Source of the DNA: Lachnospiraceae bacterium OF09-6 | Lineage (GTDB): Bacteria > Bacillota > Clostridia > Lachnospirales > Lachnospiraceae | Reading direction: 5' to 3' | Length of the DNA: 50,698 nt | Assembly: GCA_003435055.1 (NCBI GenBank) | Contig: QUMM01000025.1 | Span: 1 to 50,698, forward strand | Part shown: positions 32,908-42,041 of the stretch, piece by piece | Layout: each line of letters starts with the position of its first letter | How positions within the stretch are numbered: the first letter of the stretch is position 1 | Program-made: the position numbers and the translations under genes | The notes under the pieces: generated by a model | What the model was told of the DNA's origin: nothing | Databases searched by the model: none | The model's input: the letters and a program-made list of their open reading frames with translations, nothing else

Positions 32908-32977
32908 TTGAAGTATTGCGGTTATGATAAAAAAGTTAGAAACTGCTAACAAATGAGAGAAAAGGTAGGAGAGATTT

Positions 32978-33577
32978 ATGCATACAGAACATTTAGAACG
33001 ACACATCATTGATACCATTAAAGAATGGCAGATGAAAATCGGATACAAGGAAGAAAATATGCGGCTGTATTATCCAGATGTATCATTAATCGGCATGCTG
33101 GAGCTGCCGGAAGAGACAGACGAGAAAGAGCTGAAGAAAGCGCTTGCTATCTTTGCAGAGATTGTCAGTGAACGCCTTGGCAAGATCGAGATCTCCAATG
33201 TGGGAGAGCGCTATTGCCTGAATGTTCCGGCAGAAGGATGCAGATATATTTCTGAAAAAGTGCAGGATTCAGAACTGTTAAAGCGTCTTCTGGAAGTCTT
33301 GAATAAACGAGAGAATGATATGGAACCGGTGCGGAAAGTATTTGAAGATTATGCAATGGAACATCAGGGTATCTGCGTGGAAGAAGACCATGAAAAAGAT
33401 GGACTTGGTCTGGTCTTCTATTACACGTCAGAAGATGTGGACCCATATGTATACTGTATGGAGCAGGACGACTTCGGCATTACTTATCATCGTTTCTCCA
33501 GACCGGATTATAACAAACTGGTCAGTGAGGATAATGAAGAAAGGCATGAGGCACAGGAGTGCATTATGTGCAAGTAG
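32978..33577 (+). CDS. DUF3877-like protein
   Basis: A 199-residue soluble, acidic protein that I place with the DUF3877 family of Firmicutes on the strength of its N-terminal pattern (LERHIIDTIKEWQMKIGY, MRLYYPDVSLIGML). No signal peptide, membrane segment or catalytic motif is visible; the C-terminus is rich in Glu and ends ECIMCK. AGGAGAG precedes the ATG. It stands alone between two terminators, so context does not help. Confidence 0.65.
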   Translation: MHTEHLERHIIDTIKEWQMKIGYKEENMRLYYPDVSLIGMLELPEETDEKELKKALAIFAEIVSERLGKIEISNVGERYCLNVPAEGCRYISEKVQDSELLKRLLEVLNKRENDMEPVRKVFEDYAMEHQGICVEEDHEKDGLGLVFYYTSEDVDPYVYCMEQDDFGITYHRFSRPDYNKLVSEDNEERHEAQECIMCK

Positions 33578-33706
33578 AAAAGGATGTTTGGAGTTCATAA
33601 AAGCAATTTTTATAAATAACATGTCAGTTTGAAATAATGAATAATGGGATAGACAGGTATATAATATAAAGATACAAGAATTTACAGTCAGGCAGGGAGA
33701 ATGAGT

Positions 33707-34348
33707 ATGAAAACAATGGCTATTTTAGGAGATTCGTATAGTACTTATGAGGGATACATTCCGCAATCTTATGAATACTGGTATGGGCATGAGAATGTTC
33801 TTGCAAATGATATATCTAAAGTAGAGGAAACATGGTGGTATCAGCTTTGCCATAAATTGGATTATGAATTGGTGATAAATTGTAGTTATAGTGGAAGTGC
33901 TGTTTGCTACACAGGATATCCAGAAATGGATGGAGAAAAAACGTCATTCATTACTCGGATGCATGATGAATTTTCAAAACTGATCAAATCATCGAAAGTA
34001 CCTGATTGTATTATTATTTTTGGCGGAACAAATGATTTTTGGGCGAATAGCCCAATCGGAGAGATATGTTATGGATTTAAGACAAAAGAGCAGCTGTTTT
34101 CATTTGCACCGGCATTTTGCTACATTGTAGAATATATGAAAAAATATTTTGAAAAAAGCAGAATTATAGTGGTTGTGAATGATGAGATTACTTCAGACAT
34201 ATGCAAAATACAAAAGAAAGTTTGTCAGGATTTGGGAGTTTCACTTGTTGAATTAAACAACATAGAAAAGCAAAATGATCATCCAAATAAGTTGGGAATG
34301 TCGCAGATTGCAGATCAAGTAGGTAAAATTATGGAATCCTTGATATAA
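33707..34348 (+). CDS. SGNH/GDSL-type hydrolase
   Basis: A 213-residue hydrolase of the SGNH family (esterase, lipase or carbohydrate deacetylase). Block I LGDSYSTYEG gives nucleophile S10, block III FGGTNDFW gives the Asn, and block V NDHPNKLGM gives the Asp-His pair. No signal peptide. Three ATGs are close together (33701, 33707, 33716); GGGAGA at 33695-33700 fits 33707 best. Single-gene unit converging on the YesN gene at 34431 through a shared terminator. Confidence 0.88.
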   Translation: MKTMAILGDSYSTYEGYIPQSYEYWYGHENVLANDISKVEETWWYQLCHKLDYELVINCSYSGSAVCYTGYPEMDGEKTSFITRMHDEFSKLIKSSKVPDCIIIFGGTNDFWANSPIGEICYGFKTKEQLFSFAPAFCYIVEYMKKYFEKSRIIVVVNDEITSDICKIQKKVCQDLGVSLVELNNIEKQNDHPNKLGMSQIADQVGKIMESLI

Positions 34349-34373
34349 GAGAAGCGACTTTTAATATCAAAAT

Positions 34374-34421
34374 AAAAACAAAAAGTTTCGGCCAATGTTG
34401 TGGCAAAACTTTTTGTTTTTT
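34374..34421. terminator. bidirectional terminator
   Basis: Long A/T-flanked stem (AAAAACAAAAAGTTT with AAACTTTTTGTTTTT, extended by GGCCA/TGGC) between the convergent SGNH hydrolase and YesN-like genes. Confidence 0.8.
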
Positions 34422-34430
34422 ATGGGAATG

Positions 34431-35552
34431 TCATGAATAGTTATGATTTCGGTATTCACTTGGTGTTTGACCAGTGTAAGTCTTGAACATGCTAAAAAAA
34501 CTTTGAGGACTATTATACCCGACTGTGAAGCCAATATCATTAATTTTATCAGAAGTAATTTTTAAAAGTAATTTAGCCTTCTCAATTCTCAGATAATGAA
34601 TATATTCATTCAAGGTCTTTCCTGTCTCTGTTTTAAAAGAACGGGCAAGATAAACTTTATGTACATGAAATTGTGTGGCGATATCCTGAAGACTGATATC
34701 CTGATAATAGTTTTCCTGTAAATATGAAATAATATTTTTAACACGAAAACTGTAGTCTTGCGAATCTGATTCATAGTTACTTAGTTTAGAGAACCAATTG
34801 CAAATGATCTCTAAACTTTCGTCTGCATTTTCAGAAGAGAGAAGCAAATCGTCAGATGATTTCACAAAAGTATCCAAAATTTCTGCTGGAGAAATATGGA
34901 GAGTCTCGCATTTCAAACAGATCTGATGATGGACAAATTCATTGATGTAATTCAGAAAATGATACTTGATCAGTCCATCAAAAGGGTTTTTATATAATTT
35001 GCGCACAATATCAGAGGCTTCAGAATATTCTTGTGTCATCATACATTGCTGTAAACGAGAGATCTGATTTTCTACTTTGTTCAGATAAACCGGATACAAT
35101 GATTGGAGAACGGTATCAGAATCCCGTTCAAATATTTCATTAGTATGAAATAAATGCTGTTTTTCAGGTTTGTTGGAAGTAAGAGATTGTTTGGCTAGGG
35201 AGATACACTGGGTTAATTGCTTTTGAGTGAGCATATCTTTAATCAGATAATCTTTTACACCAAGACGAATTGCTTCTTGTGCATAAGAAAAAGATTCATG
35301 GCAGCTTAATATAATAAAATAGGGGTGTTCTTCTAATTGCTGAATTTTTTTTATGCAAGTCAGTCCGTCCATGACAGGCATTTGAATGTCGGTGATAATA
35401 ATTTCAGGATGATATTTGCAGTAAAGCTCAAATCCCTGATGTCCATTTTCTGCTTTGTATACCTTTGAAATATCATTTTTTTCCCAATTAATTAGCAGAT
35501 CAAGCATATTCCTTGCGGGATCTTCATCATCAATGATTAATACCTTAAACAT
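34431..35552 (-). CDS. YesN-type response regulator with AraC DNA-binding domain
   Basis: A 373-residue regulator, shorter than the one at 23757. Receiver with D55 (IIITDIQMPVMDG), switch serine (ILSCHESFSY) and lysine (YLIKDML); then a variable middle and a C-terminal AraC domain (VKNIISYLQENYYQDISL, KVYLARSFKTETG, NSPQSFFSMFKTYTG). The ATG at 35552 has AAGGAGG at ideal distance. Its start overlaps the end of the kinase gene by 8 bp, implying translational coupling. Probably controls the divergent importer operon starting at 37405. Confidence 0.93.
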   Translation of the reverse strand: MFKVLIIDDEDPARNMLDLLINWEKNDISKVYKAENGHQGFELYCKYHPEIIITDIQMPVMDGLTCIKKIQQLEEHPYFIILSCHESFSYAQEAIRLGVKDYLIKDMLTQKQLTQCISLAKQSLTSNKPEKQHLFHTNEIFERDSDTVLQSLYPVYLNKVENQISRLQQCMMTQEYSEASDIVRKLYKNPFDGLIKYHFLNYINEFVHHQICLKCETLHISPAEILDTFVKSSDDLLLSSENADESLEIICNWFSKLSNYESDSQDYSFRVKNIISYLQENYYQDISLQDIATQFHVHKVYLARSFKTETGKTLNEYIHYLRIEKAKLLLKITSDKINDIGFTVGYNSPQSFFSMFKTYTGQTPSEYRNHNYS

Positions 35553-37230
35553 CAGAAACCTCCTTATATGGTACACAAAAATAAATGGTTGTACCGGAAT
35601 CAACGTCACTGCTTATAATAAATTTGCAGTCTGTTTTATACATAATATTTAAACGATCTTTCACATTGTTGATTCCAATATGATTGTATCCATTTGTAAC
35701 ACGAAGCTCACCTCGATTTAGTTTCGCAATATTTTCTTCTGAAATTCCAACACCATTATCTGAAATATAAACGTTTAAAAATTGATTTTGAACAAAGCAC
35801 AAAATACGAATAATTCCATCCCGGCCTGCAAGTGGAAGTATACCATGCATCAGGGAGTTTTCAACTAAAGGCTGTAAAATCAATCTCGGAAGAAGGGCCT
35901 GAGCTGCCGTATCATCTACATGAATGACACATTCTATATTGTGGGAAGAATAACGTTTTTTCTGAATATTCATGTATTGCTGTACATAATAACATTCTTC
36001 TTCGGTGGTGCAATATTCAGTATTGGAACTAATGGAAGCCCTAAGAAGAGCATTAAAGCTGGTAATTGTATTAGCAAGCTCAATATTGTTCTCTGAAAGC
36101 GCCATGTACTTTAACGTATTCAATGTATTATGAATAAAATGTGGGTTAATTTGGCTTTGTAAAAGATCCAGTTGTATTTTAACCTGGCGCACCTCGTATT
36201 GGCGAATTTCTTCCTGTTCTTTGGCAATATCCTCATTCAATTTTTTCAGACTGCTAACCATATGGTTAAAACCAGTGATCAATTCATGAGTTTCATCACT
36301 TGTGGATGAATGGAGAGGGGGAGGAAATAATCCTTGCTCTACTTCACGCATTGCCTGATTTACCTGGAAAAGCGGGTGTGTGATTTGTCTGGAGATAAAA
36401 AAACTGATAATCATAATGAGTAATATACACAAACAGGCAATGACTCCAAATAAGAAAGCAAGCTGGGTAATATCTTTGGACAGGGAACTGTAATCCAGAA
36501 GGTTTACCATGAACCATTCAGAGTAGACACGATTTCGTTGCTTAAAAAGCATAAATTTTTTCCCATTTAGATTCACTTTGCTATTCTTAGATATCGATTC
36601 GATGTAAGAAAAAGATATATTCTGTCCATTTTGCATAATTATTTCCCGACCGTCTGTAACACAAATTCCATCAAAAGAAAATAGGGCATCATTTACCAGA
36701 TTATAAAAAAAACGGTTTTTATTGATTACAATGGCAATATAGTAATCATATTGATAAGCGGTATTCGAGTGCACATAAAGAGAACCAAAATAAACCAGGT
36801 CATCATTTAACAGAGAAAAGTGTCGGTATGCTTTGCTGGAAATAAACTGGTTTAATTCCGTAAATTCAGGAATTGCAGCCAGGGAGTCAGCGGCATAGGA
36901 CAATAAACGGCCAGAAGCATCATATAGATATACAGACCGAATACCGGTATATTTAGCACGAAGAGAATTCAGAATGGAATCATTCTCTTCTTCATTGAGA
37001 TGCTGAATATTTTTATTAGCCTCAGAATGAATCGTATAGATTTTCCGAATGGCAGTATTAAGCTGTTCAGCCAGAATATCTGTCTTTTGCTCATATACAT
37101 TTTCTTTCTCCATCAAGATATGTTTGGAATAGCTGATGGAAACAAAAGCAAAAATGCTTCCAAAAGCAAGGATGACTAAAAGGGTATAGTAAAAAACAAG
37201 TTTTACAATTAAACGATTTTTGATTCTCAT
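35545..37230 (-). CDS. YesM-type sensor histidine kinase
   Basis: A 561-residue membrane kinase. A first helix (about 9-30), a large extracellular sensor of some 220 residues (Cache-like by position), a second helix (about 252-275), a HAMP linker, then the YesM phosphoacceptor block QSQINPHFIHNTLNT and ATPase N-box PLVENSLMHG with G-box SDNGVGIS. Contrast with the sensor-less kinase at 25357. Read divergently from the importer, with its own promoter at 37259-37287. The sensor may detect the sugar directly or the loaded binding protein. Confidence 0.93.
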   Translation of the reverse strand: MRIKNRLIVKLVFYYTLLVILAFGSIFAFVSISYSKHILMEKENVYEQKTDILAEQLNTAIRKIYTIHSEANKNIQHLNEEENDSILNSLRAKYTGIRSVYLYDASGRLLSYAADSLAAIPEFTELNQFISSKAYRHFSLLNDDLVYFGSLYVHSNTAYQYDYYIAIVINKNRFFYNLVNDALFSFDGICVTDGREIIMQNGQNISFSYIESISKNSKVNLNGKKFMLFKQRNRVYSEWFMVNLLDYSSLSKDITQLAFLFGVIACLCILLIMIISFFISRQITHPLFQVNQAMREVEQGLFPPPLHSSTSDETHELITGFNHMVSSLKKLNEDIAKEQEEIRQYEVRQVKIQLDLLQSQINPHFIHNTLNTLKYMALSENNIELANTITSFNALLRASISSNTEYCTTEEECYYVQQYMNIQKKRYSSHNIECVIHVDDTAAQALLPRLILQPLVENSLMHGILPLAGRDGIIRILCFVQNQFLNVYISDNGVGISEENIAKLNRGELRVTNGYNHIGINNVKDRLNIMYKTDCKFIISSDVDSGTTIYFCVPYKEVSDV

Positions 37231-37258
37231 AACAACACCTGTCTAAATATTTAAAATA

Positions 37259-37287
37259 ATTGTACTATTCTGCACCTAAATTAGCAA
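37259..37287 (-). promoter_or_regulatory. promoter of the kinase/regulator pair
   Basis: Minus strand TTGCTA (37282-37287), 17 bp, TACAAT (37259-37264), 29 bp ahead of the kinase start. Confidence 0.7.
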
Positions 37288-37298
37288 TATCGAAAGAG

Positions 37299-37337
37299 GT
37301 TAATCTTCGTGATAAAAAGTTAATGTTGTTTATTAAC
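37299..37337. promoter_or_regulatory. GTTAAT repeats between divergent promoters
   Basis: Direct repeats AGGTTAATCTT and AAGTTAATGTT start 20 bp apart (GTTAAT at 37299 and 37319), and the second is also the left half of the palindrome GTTAAT-7-ATTAAC ending at 37337, which overlaps the -35 box of the importer promoter. Two-turn spacing of direct repeats is typical of AraC-domain regulator sites. Confidence 0.55.
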
Positions 37338-37361
37338 AAAAATGAAATATAAAATTATAAT
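37333..37361 (+). promoter_or_regulatory. promoter of the third importer operon
   Basis: TTAACA (37333-37338), 17 bp, TATAAT (37356-37361). The predicted transcript start near 37368 rules out an ATG at 37342 as the ATPase start. Confidence 0.8.
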
Positions 37362-37404
37362 TTATTATACAAAAACAGCAAAAAGGAAAGGCGGAGGTGA
37401 GAGA

Positions 37405-38903
37405 GTGAGTAGTTTGGAATTTAAAAATATATCAAAGATTTTTCCGGGGGTAAAAGCTTTGGATAATATTAGTTTTAAAGCAAATGGCGGAGAAATCATT
37501 GCGATGCTTGGAGAAAATGGAGCAGGTAAGAGTACGCTTCTGAAGATATTAAATGGAGATTACCAGGCAGATGGCGGACAATATTTATTAAATGGCGAAG
37601 AAAAACATTTTAAATCTCCGCTGGAGGCGATTGAAGCAGGAATCAGTATTATCTATCAGGAAAGACAATATATTCCATATTTGAGTGTCGCAGAAAATGT
37701 TTTCATGGAACAGATTCCTGTTGGAAAATTTAAAATGATAAATTTTAAGGAATTGAATGCAAAAACACAGGAAATTATAGATGAATTTCAGCTTCCTTTT
37801 AAAGCTACTGATCGTATGAATGAATTATCAGTAGCACATCAGCAAATGGTGGAAGTGATGAAAGCATATCGAAGAAAACCCAAAGTGATAGCTTTTGATG
37901 AGCCAACAGCAAGCTTATCTGATGCAGAAATTGATACTTTATTTGAAATTATAAAAAAACTAAAAGAGCAGGGGATAATCATTTTATATGTATCGCATCG
38001 AATGAAAGAAATTTTTCGAATTACAGATCAGGTAGTCGTAATTAAAGATGGAAAGTTTGTAGCCCAAATGAGAACAAAGGATACTACGGAGCAGGAATTG
38101 GTGAAATTAATGGTAGGACGTGATCTGGGGAACATTTTTGATAATCTGTCAAGAAATACGCAGATCGGAGATGTAGTCATGGAAGTAAAACATTTGAAAA
38201 ATCCATGGGTACATGATGTTAGTTTTCAGCTTCACAGAGGTGAAATTTTAGGGTTTGCTGGATTGGTAGGAGCTGGAAGAACGGAAACCATGAGAGCTAT
38301 TTTTGGTGTAGATGGCTGGAGTGAAGGTGAAATTATTCTGGATGGCAGATCTGTCCATTTTCGGCATCCCAAGCAGGCAATTCGTGCAGGAATTGATATG
38401 GCGATGGAAGACAGAAAAGATGAAGGTATATTTGCAATCCGTTCGATTATGGATAATATAAATGTTTCTTCCATGGAAAAAGTGAGCAGAGGACAATGGC
38501 TTCAGCCAGATAAAGAAAGGAAAGCTGCAAAGCGGGGAATTGAAGAATTTGAAATAAAGACACCAGATGAAGATAAAAAAATAGGAGAATTGTCTGGAGG
38601 AAACCAGCAAAAAGTAATATTGGCAAGATGTCTGGCAGCAGAACCTAAAGTACTAATACTTGATGAACCAACAAAAGGAATTGATGTTGGAGCAAAGGCA
38701 GAGATTTATCAAATGGCTTGCGATCTGGCTAAAAAACAGATTGGTGTAATTGTTATTTCAAGCGAGTTGCCAGAAATCTTGGGATTAAGTGACCGAATTC
38801 TGGTTATGCATAATGGAAAAATTACCGGAGAATAAAACCAAAAGAAACAACAGAAGCAGAAATCCTGCATTATGCAATGAAAGAAACGAGGGAAGAAAGA
38901 TGA
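37405..38903 (+). CDS. sugar ABC transporter ATPase (AraG/RbsA-like), frameshifted near the end
   Basis: Tandem ATPase of a monosaccharide importer. Walker A GENGAGKST near residue 40, first signature LSVAHQQMVEVM, Walker B VIAFDEPTASLS; second domain LSGGNQQKVIL and ILDEPTKGIDVG. The start is GTG at 37405, seven bases after GGAGG and downstream of the predicted transcript start. One A is missing near 38831 (GGAGAATAAAA instead of GGAGAAATAAAA): as written it stops at 38835, corrected it continues for 22 more residues (IKPKETTEAEILHYAMKE) and its TGA overlaps the permease ATG by four bases. That exact coupling strongly supports the corrected reading. Corrected length 499 residues. Confidence 0.92.
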
Positions 38904-39892
38904 AGAAGAGAAATAACGTTTTAGAGCGGATACAAAAATCACCCAATCTGGGAATATTTATTGCATTGGTTGTAATGATTATTGTGTTTACAGTTTTGAA
39001 AAGTTCCTATCTGTCAAAAGCAAATGTTTTAAATATATTGATATCATGTTCGGTAGTAGGCCTGGTAGCAATAGGAGAAACGTTTTTGATGATAGCAGGA
39101 CAGATTGATATGTCTTCTGGATCGATCAGTGCATTTTCAGGGGTACTTATTGCTGTATTATTAAAAAAAGGATGTCCAATGATACCGGCAATTTTGCTGA
39201 CACTTGGAATTGGGATGGTAATCGGACTTGTGAATGCCTTTTTGGTTACGCAGTTAAATATTAGTTTTTTCATAGCAACACTGGCAACACAGTCCATATT
39301 CCGAGGACTTGCCTACATTATATGCGGTGGCAAATCAATTGCGGTAACGAATGCTGTATTTTTGAAAATTGGAGCAACAAGAATTTTTGGTATATCATTG
39401 CCAATATACATATTCCTAATTTTAATATTAATATTTGGCATTATTCTTTCAAGAACTCGTTTTGGAAGAAGCATATATATGGTCGGGGGTAACAATAATG
39501 CGGCAAGATTAGCGGGAATTCAATCTAAAAAGGTTGTGACAATACTGTTTGTAGTGTCAGCATTAATGGCCGCCATGGGAGGCATGATTCTTGCGTCACG
39601 TATGAACAGTGGACAGCCATCTGCCTCGGATGGACTGGAATTTGATGCCGTAACAGGATGTGTACTTGGTGGTGTGGCTATGAGTGGCGGTATCGGAGAT
39701 ATGACAGGAGCAGTAATTGGCTTATTTATTATGCAAGGTTTTGCAAATGGCTTATCTGTATTAAATGTGCAGTCTTTCTGGCAAAAAGTAGCAAAAGGCC
39801 TGCTGCTTATTGTAGCACTTACTTTTGATTATGTAAGAAATCAGAGGCGGCAGAAAGAGGCTTTAAAGCGCATGGAAGAATGTGCAAATTAA
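38900..39892 (+). CDS. sugar ABC transporter permease (AraH/RbsC-like)
   Basis: A 330-residue membrane subunit with about nine hydrophobic segments. Family blocks: ALVAIGETFLMIAGQIDMSSG (seen here as VAIGETFLMIAGQIDMSSG), ISFFIATLATQSIFRGLA and GCVLGGVAMSGGIGDM. The ATG at 38900 overlaps the corrected ATPase stop (ATGA). The C-terminus (RRQKEALKRMEE) is a short cytoplasmic helix. Works with the ATPase before it and the binding protein after it. Confidence 0.93.
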   Translation: MKKRNNVLERIQKSPNLGIFIALVVMIIVFTVLKSSYLSKANVLNILISCSVVGLVAIGETFLMIAGQIDMSSGSISAFSGVLIAVLLKKGCPMIPAILLTLGIGMVIGLVNAFLVTQLNISFFIATLATQSIFRGLAYIICGGKSIAVTNAVFLKIGATRIFGISLPIYIFLILILIFGIILSRTRFGRSIYMVGGNNNAARLAGIQSKKVVTILFVVSALMAAMGGMILASRMNSGQPSASDGLEFDAVTGCVLGGVAMSGGIGDMTGAVIGLFIMQGFANGLSVLNVQSFWQKVAKGLLLIVALTFDYVRNQRRQKEALKRMEECAN

Positions 39893-39944
39893 ATGAGAAC
39901 TTAATAAAGTTATAATAATATAAATGAAAGTGGAGGGTTGAAAC

Positions 39945-40976
39945 ATGAAGAAAAAGTTAGTAGCAGCAATGATGGCAGTAGCAATGATGACAGGTCTTGG
40001 AACAGTAACAGCAAGTGCGCAGGATGATGGCTGGGTAATTGGATATATCTGCAAAGATCTCTCTCAGGAATGGTTCCAGAAAACATTAGATGCTCTTGAA
40101 ACAACTGCAGAGTCTATGGGAGCATCAGATGTGATTGCACTTGATTGCGAAATGGACCCGGAAAAATGCTTAAATAACTTGGATAATCTGATTGCACAGG
40201 ATGTTGATATTATTATCATATGTACACCAGATCAGGAATTGTCACAGACGATTGTGGATAGATGTAATACAGCTGAAATACCGGTATTTGCAGATGCAGA
40301 CGGTTTGATAGTAGATGGAAAACACATTGCACCAGCACTTGAGCTGAATGCTTATGTAGTTGGAAGCGGCATGGGCGAATGGCTTGCAGATTATGTGAAT
40401 GACAATATGGATCTGGCAACCGATGCAGATTCCATCGGTTATATGAGAATGACGATGAATGAAGTAAGTTCCTGCGTACCTCGTGCAGAGGGTGCAAAAG
40501 ATGCTTTCTTAGAGGGATGCCCAGACTTCGATGAATCTAAAATTATTGATGCCAATTATGATGGAACGACAGAAGAAGGATATGACGTGGCGGCTGCAAC
40601 GATTACAGCACATCCGGAGATTACGAAATGGATTGTAACAGCACCAAATGATGAAGGTGCAGCAGGTGCGGCGAGAGCAATGGAAGCAGCAGCACTGGAT
40701 GAGAATGCCTGTGTAGTAGGGGCAGGAGCTTATGTTGCAAAAGATGAGTTTAAAAAATCAAATTCTTGCTTAAAAGCAGATGCATATTTCAGCGCTGAAG
40801 AATGTGGAACAGTAGAAGCGACAGCAGCGATTGAATATTTAGCAGATGGAAAAGAGATATTCGGAGAATACAAAGATACTTATGAGGGAGACAATGAGTA
40901 TGGAGTATATCCATTAGGCGGTATTATGGTAGATCCTGAAAATTATGAAGAGGTTATGGGATCTGATGCGGAATAA
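39945..40976 (+). CDS. sugar-binding protein, AraF-like
   Basis: Exported binding protein, 343 residues; signal peptide about 1-25 (KKKLVAAMMAVAMMTGL, cleavage after ASA). The mature part resembles L-arabinose-binding AraF more than RbsB: VDIIIICTPDQELSQTIVDRC, and HPEITKWIVTAPNDEGAAGA. That suggests a pentose or galactose-like ligand, though family membership does not define it. AGTGGAGGG precedes the ATG. Third gene of the operon, followed after 33 bp by the URO-D-like gene. Confidence 0.9.
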   Translation: MKKKLVAAMMAVAMMTGLGTVTASAQDDGWVIGYICKDLSQEWFQKTLDALETTAESMGASDVIALDCEMDPEKCLNNLDNLIAQDVDIIIICTPDQELSQTIVDRCNTAEIPVFADADGLIVDGKHIAPALELNAYVVGSGMGEWLADYVNDNMDLATDADSIGYMRMTMNEVSSCVPRAEGAKDAFLEGCPDFDESKIIDANYDGTTEEGYDVAAATITAHPEITKWIVTAPNDEGAAGAARAMEAAALDENACVVGAGAYVAKDEFKKSNSCLKADAYFSAEECGTVEATAAIEYLADGKEIFGEYKDTYEGDNEYGVYPLGGIMVDPENYEEVMGSDAE

Positions 40977-41009
40977 AACAAGTATGAAGAAACAGGAGAG
41001 TAATAAATT

Positions 41010-42014
41010 ATGACAAAACGAGAGATTGTACTTCGGACTTTAAGGCATGAAGAAAGTGATGTGATTCCGTATTATCTTGATCTTACAGAAGGCGAATTAG
41101 AAAAAATGATTGCCTATACGGGAGACCCATTGTATTTTGAACATAGTGAGTCCTATCTTGCGCAGGAAAGAAATGAATCTTTTACAGATCTTGGAGATGG
41201 GAAATTTAAAGATATGTTTCACGTCATCTGGGATAAAGGGGCACAGGAAGGCGACTTTGGAATAGCAAGTGGCCACCCAATTCCGGATTGTGAAATAGGC
41301 GATTATGTTTTCCCAGAGCCAGATGAGAAGTTAATTCGTGAAAAATGTGAGCGGCTTGTACAACAAAAAGATAAATTTACTATGTATATTATCGGATTTT
41401 CGTTGTATGAAAGATTATGGACATTACATGGAACATTTCAGACATTAGTAGATTTTCTGGAAGAACCAGAGTTTATTACAGAAGTATTAGACAAGATTGT
41501 GGAATATAATTGCAAAGTAGTTGACATTGTAGCGGAATATCCAATTGACTGTATCTTCTTTGGGGATGACTGGGGACAACAGAAAGGTCTGCAAATGGGG
41601 CTTCCGATCTGGCAGGAATTTTTGAAACCACAATTGAAAAAAATGTATGACCATGTAAAAAAATATGGTATGTATGTTGCACAGCATTCTTGCGGTGATT
41701 GTAGAGAGGTATTTCCAGATTTGGTGGAATTGGGACTGGATATTTACAATACATTTCAGCCAGAGGTATATGATATCACAGAATTCAAAAAGAAATTTGG
41801 AAATAAAATCACATTCTTTGGAGGAATATCCACACAATGTATTCTGCCATTTAAGACTCCAGAAGAGGTAAAGGCAGAGATGCATCGAGTTATGGATATT
41901 CTCGGAAAAGACGGAGGTTATATTCTGGCACCAACACATGCTATGCCTGCTGACATTCCTCCTGAAAATGTAATTGCATTTATGGAAGTAGCAAAAAACG
42001 AGAATCCCCAATAG
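41010..42014 (+). CDS. uroporphyrinogen decarboxylase (URO-D)-like protein
   Basis: A 334-residue TIM-barrel protein of the URO-D/MtaA superfamily. True HemE decarboxylates uroporphyrinogen; relatives such as MtaA, MtbA or CmuA move methyl groups to or from coenzyme M or corrinoids using a zinc site. Here the conserved segment HSCGD (H226, C228, D230) and FGDDWGQQKGL, GGISTQ and LAPTHAMPAD are present; no separate corrinoid domain is. It closes a sugar-importer operon, has no haem genes nearby, and is too diverged to call HemE. A role in demethylating an imported methylated sugar or glycoside is one hypothesis. AGGAGAG precedes the ATG. Confidence 0.85.
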   Translation: MTKREIVLRTLRHEESDVIPYYLDLTEGELEKMIAYTGDPLYFEHSESYLAQERNESFTDLGDGKFKDMFHVIWDKGAQEGDFGIASGHPIPDCEIGDYVFPEPDEKLIREKCERLVQQKDKFTMYIIGFSLYERLWTLHGTFQTLVDFLEEPEFITEVLDKIVEYNCKVVDIVAEYPIDCIFFGDDWGQQKGLQMGLPIWQEFLKPQLKKMYDHVKKYGMYVAQHSCGDCREVFPDLVELGLDIYNTFQPEVYDITEFKKKFGNKITFFGGISTQCILPFKTPEEVKAEMHRVMDILGKDGGYILAPTHAMPADIPPENVIAFMEVAKNENPQ

Positions 42015-42041
42015 AAAAATAAAGTCGGAAAAATCAATATA

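Noticed and set aside
37342..37404. ATG at 37342 as start of the third ATPase
   Set aside because: It has no ribosome site and lies upstream of the predicted transcription start; the GTG at 37405 has GGAGG at good distance.
41487..42011. Minus-strand open frame opposite the URO-D-like gene
   Set aside because: Translation is rich in Phe, Cys and His with no domain and no ribosome site.
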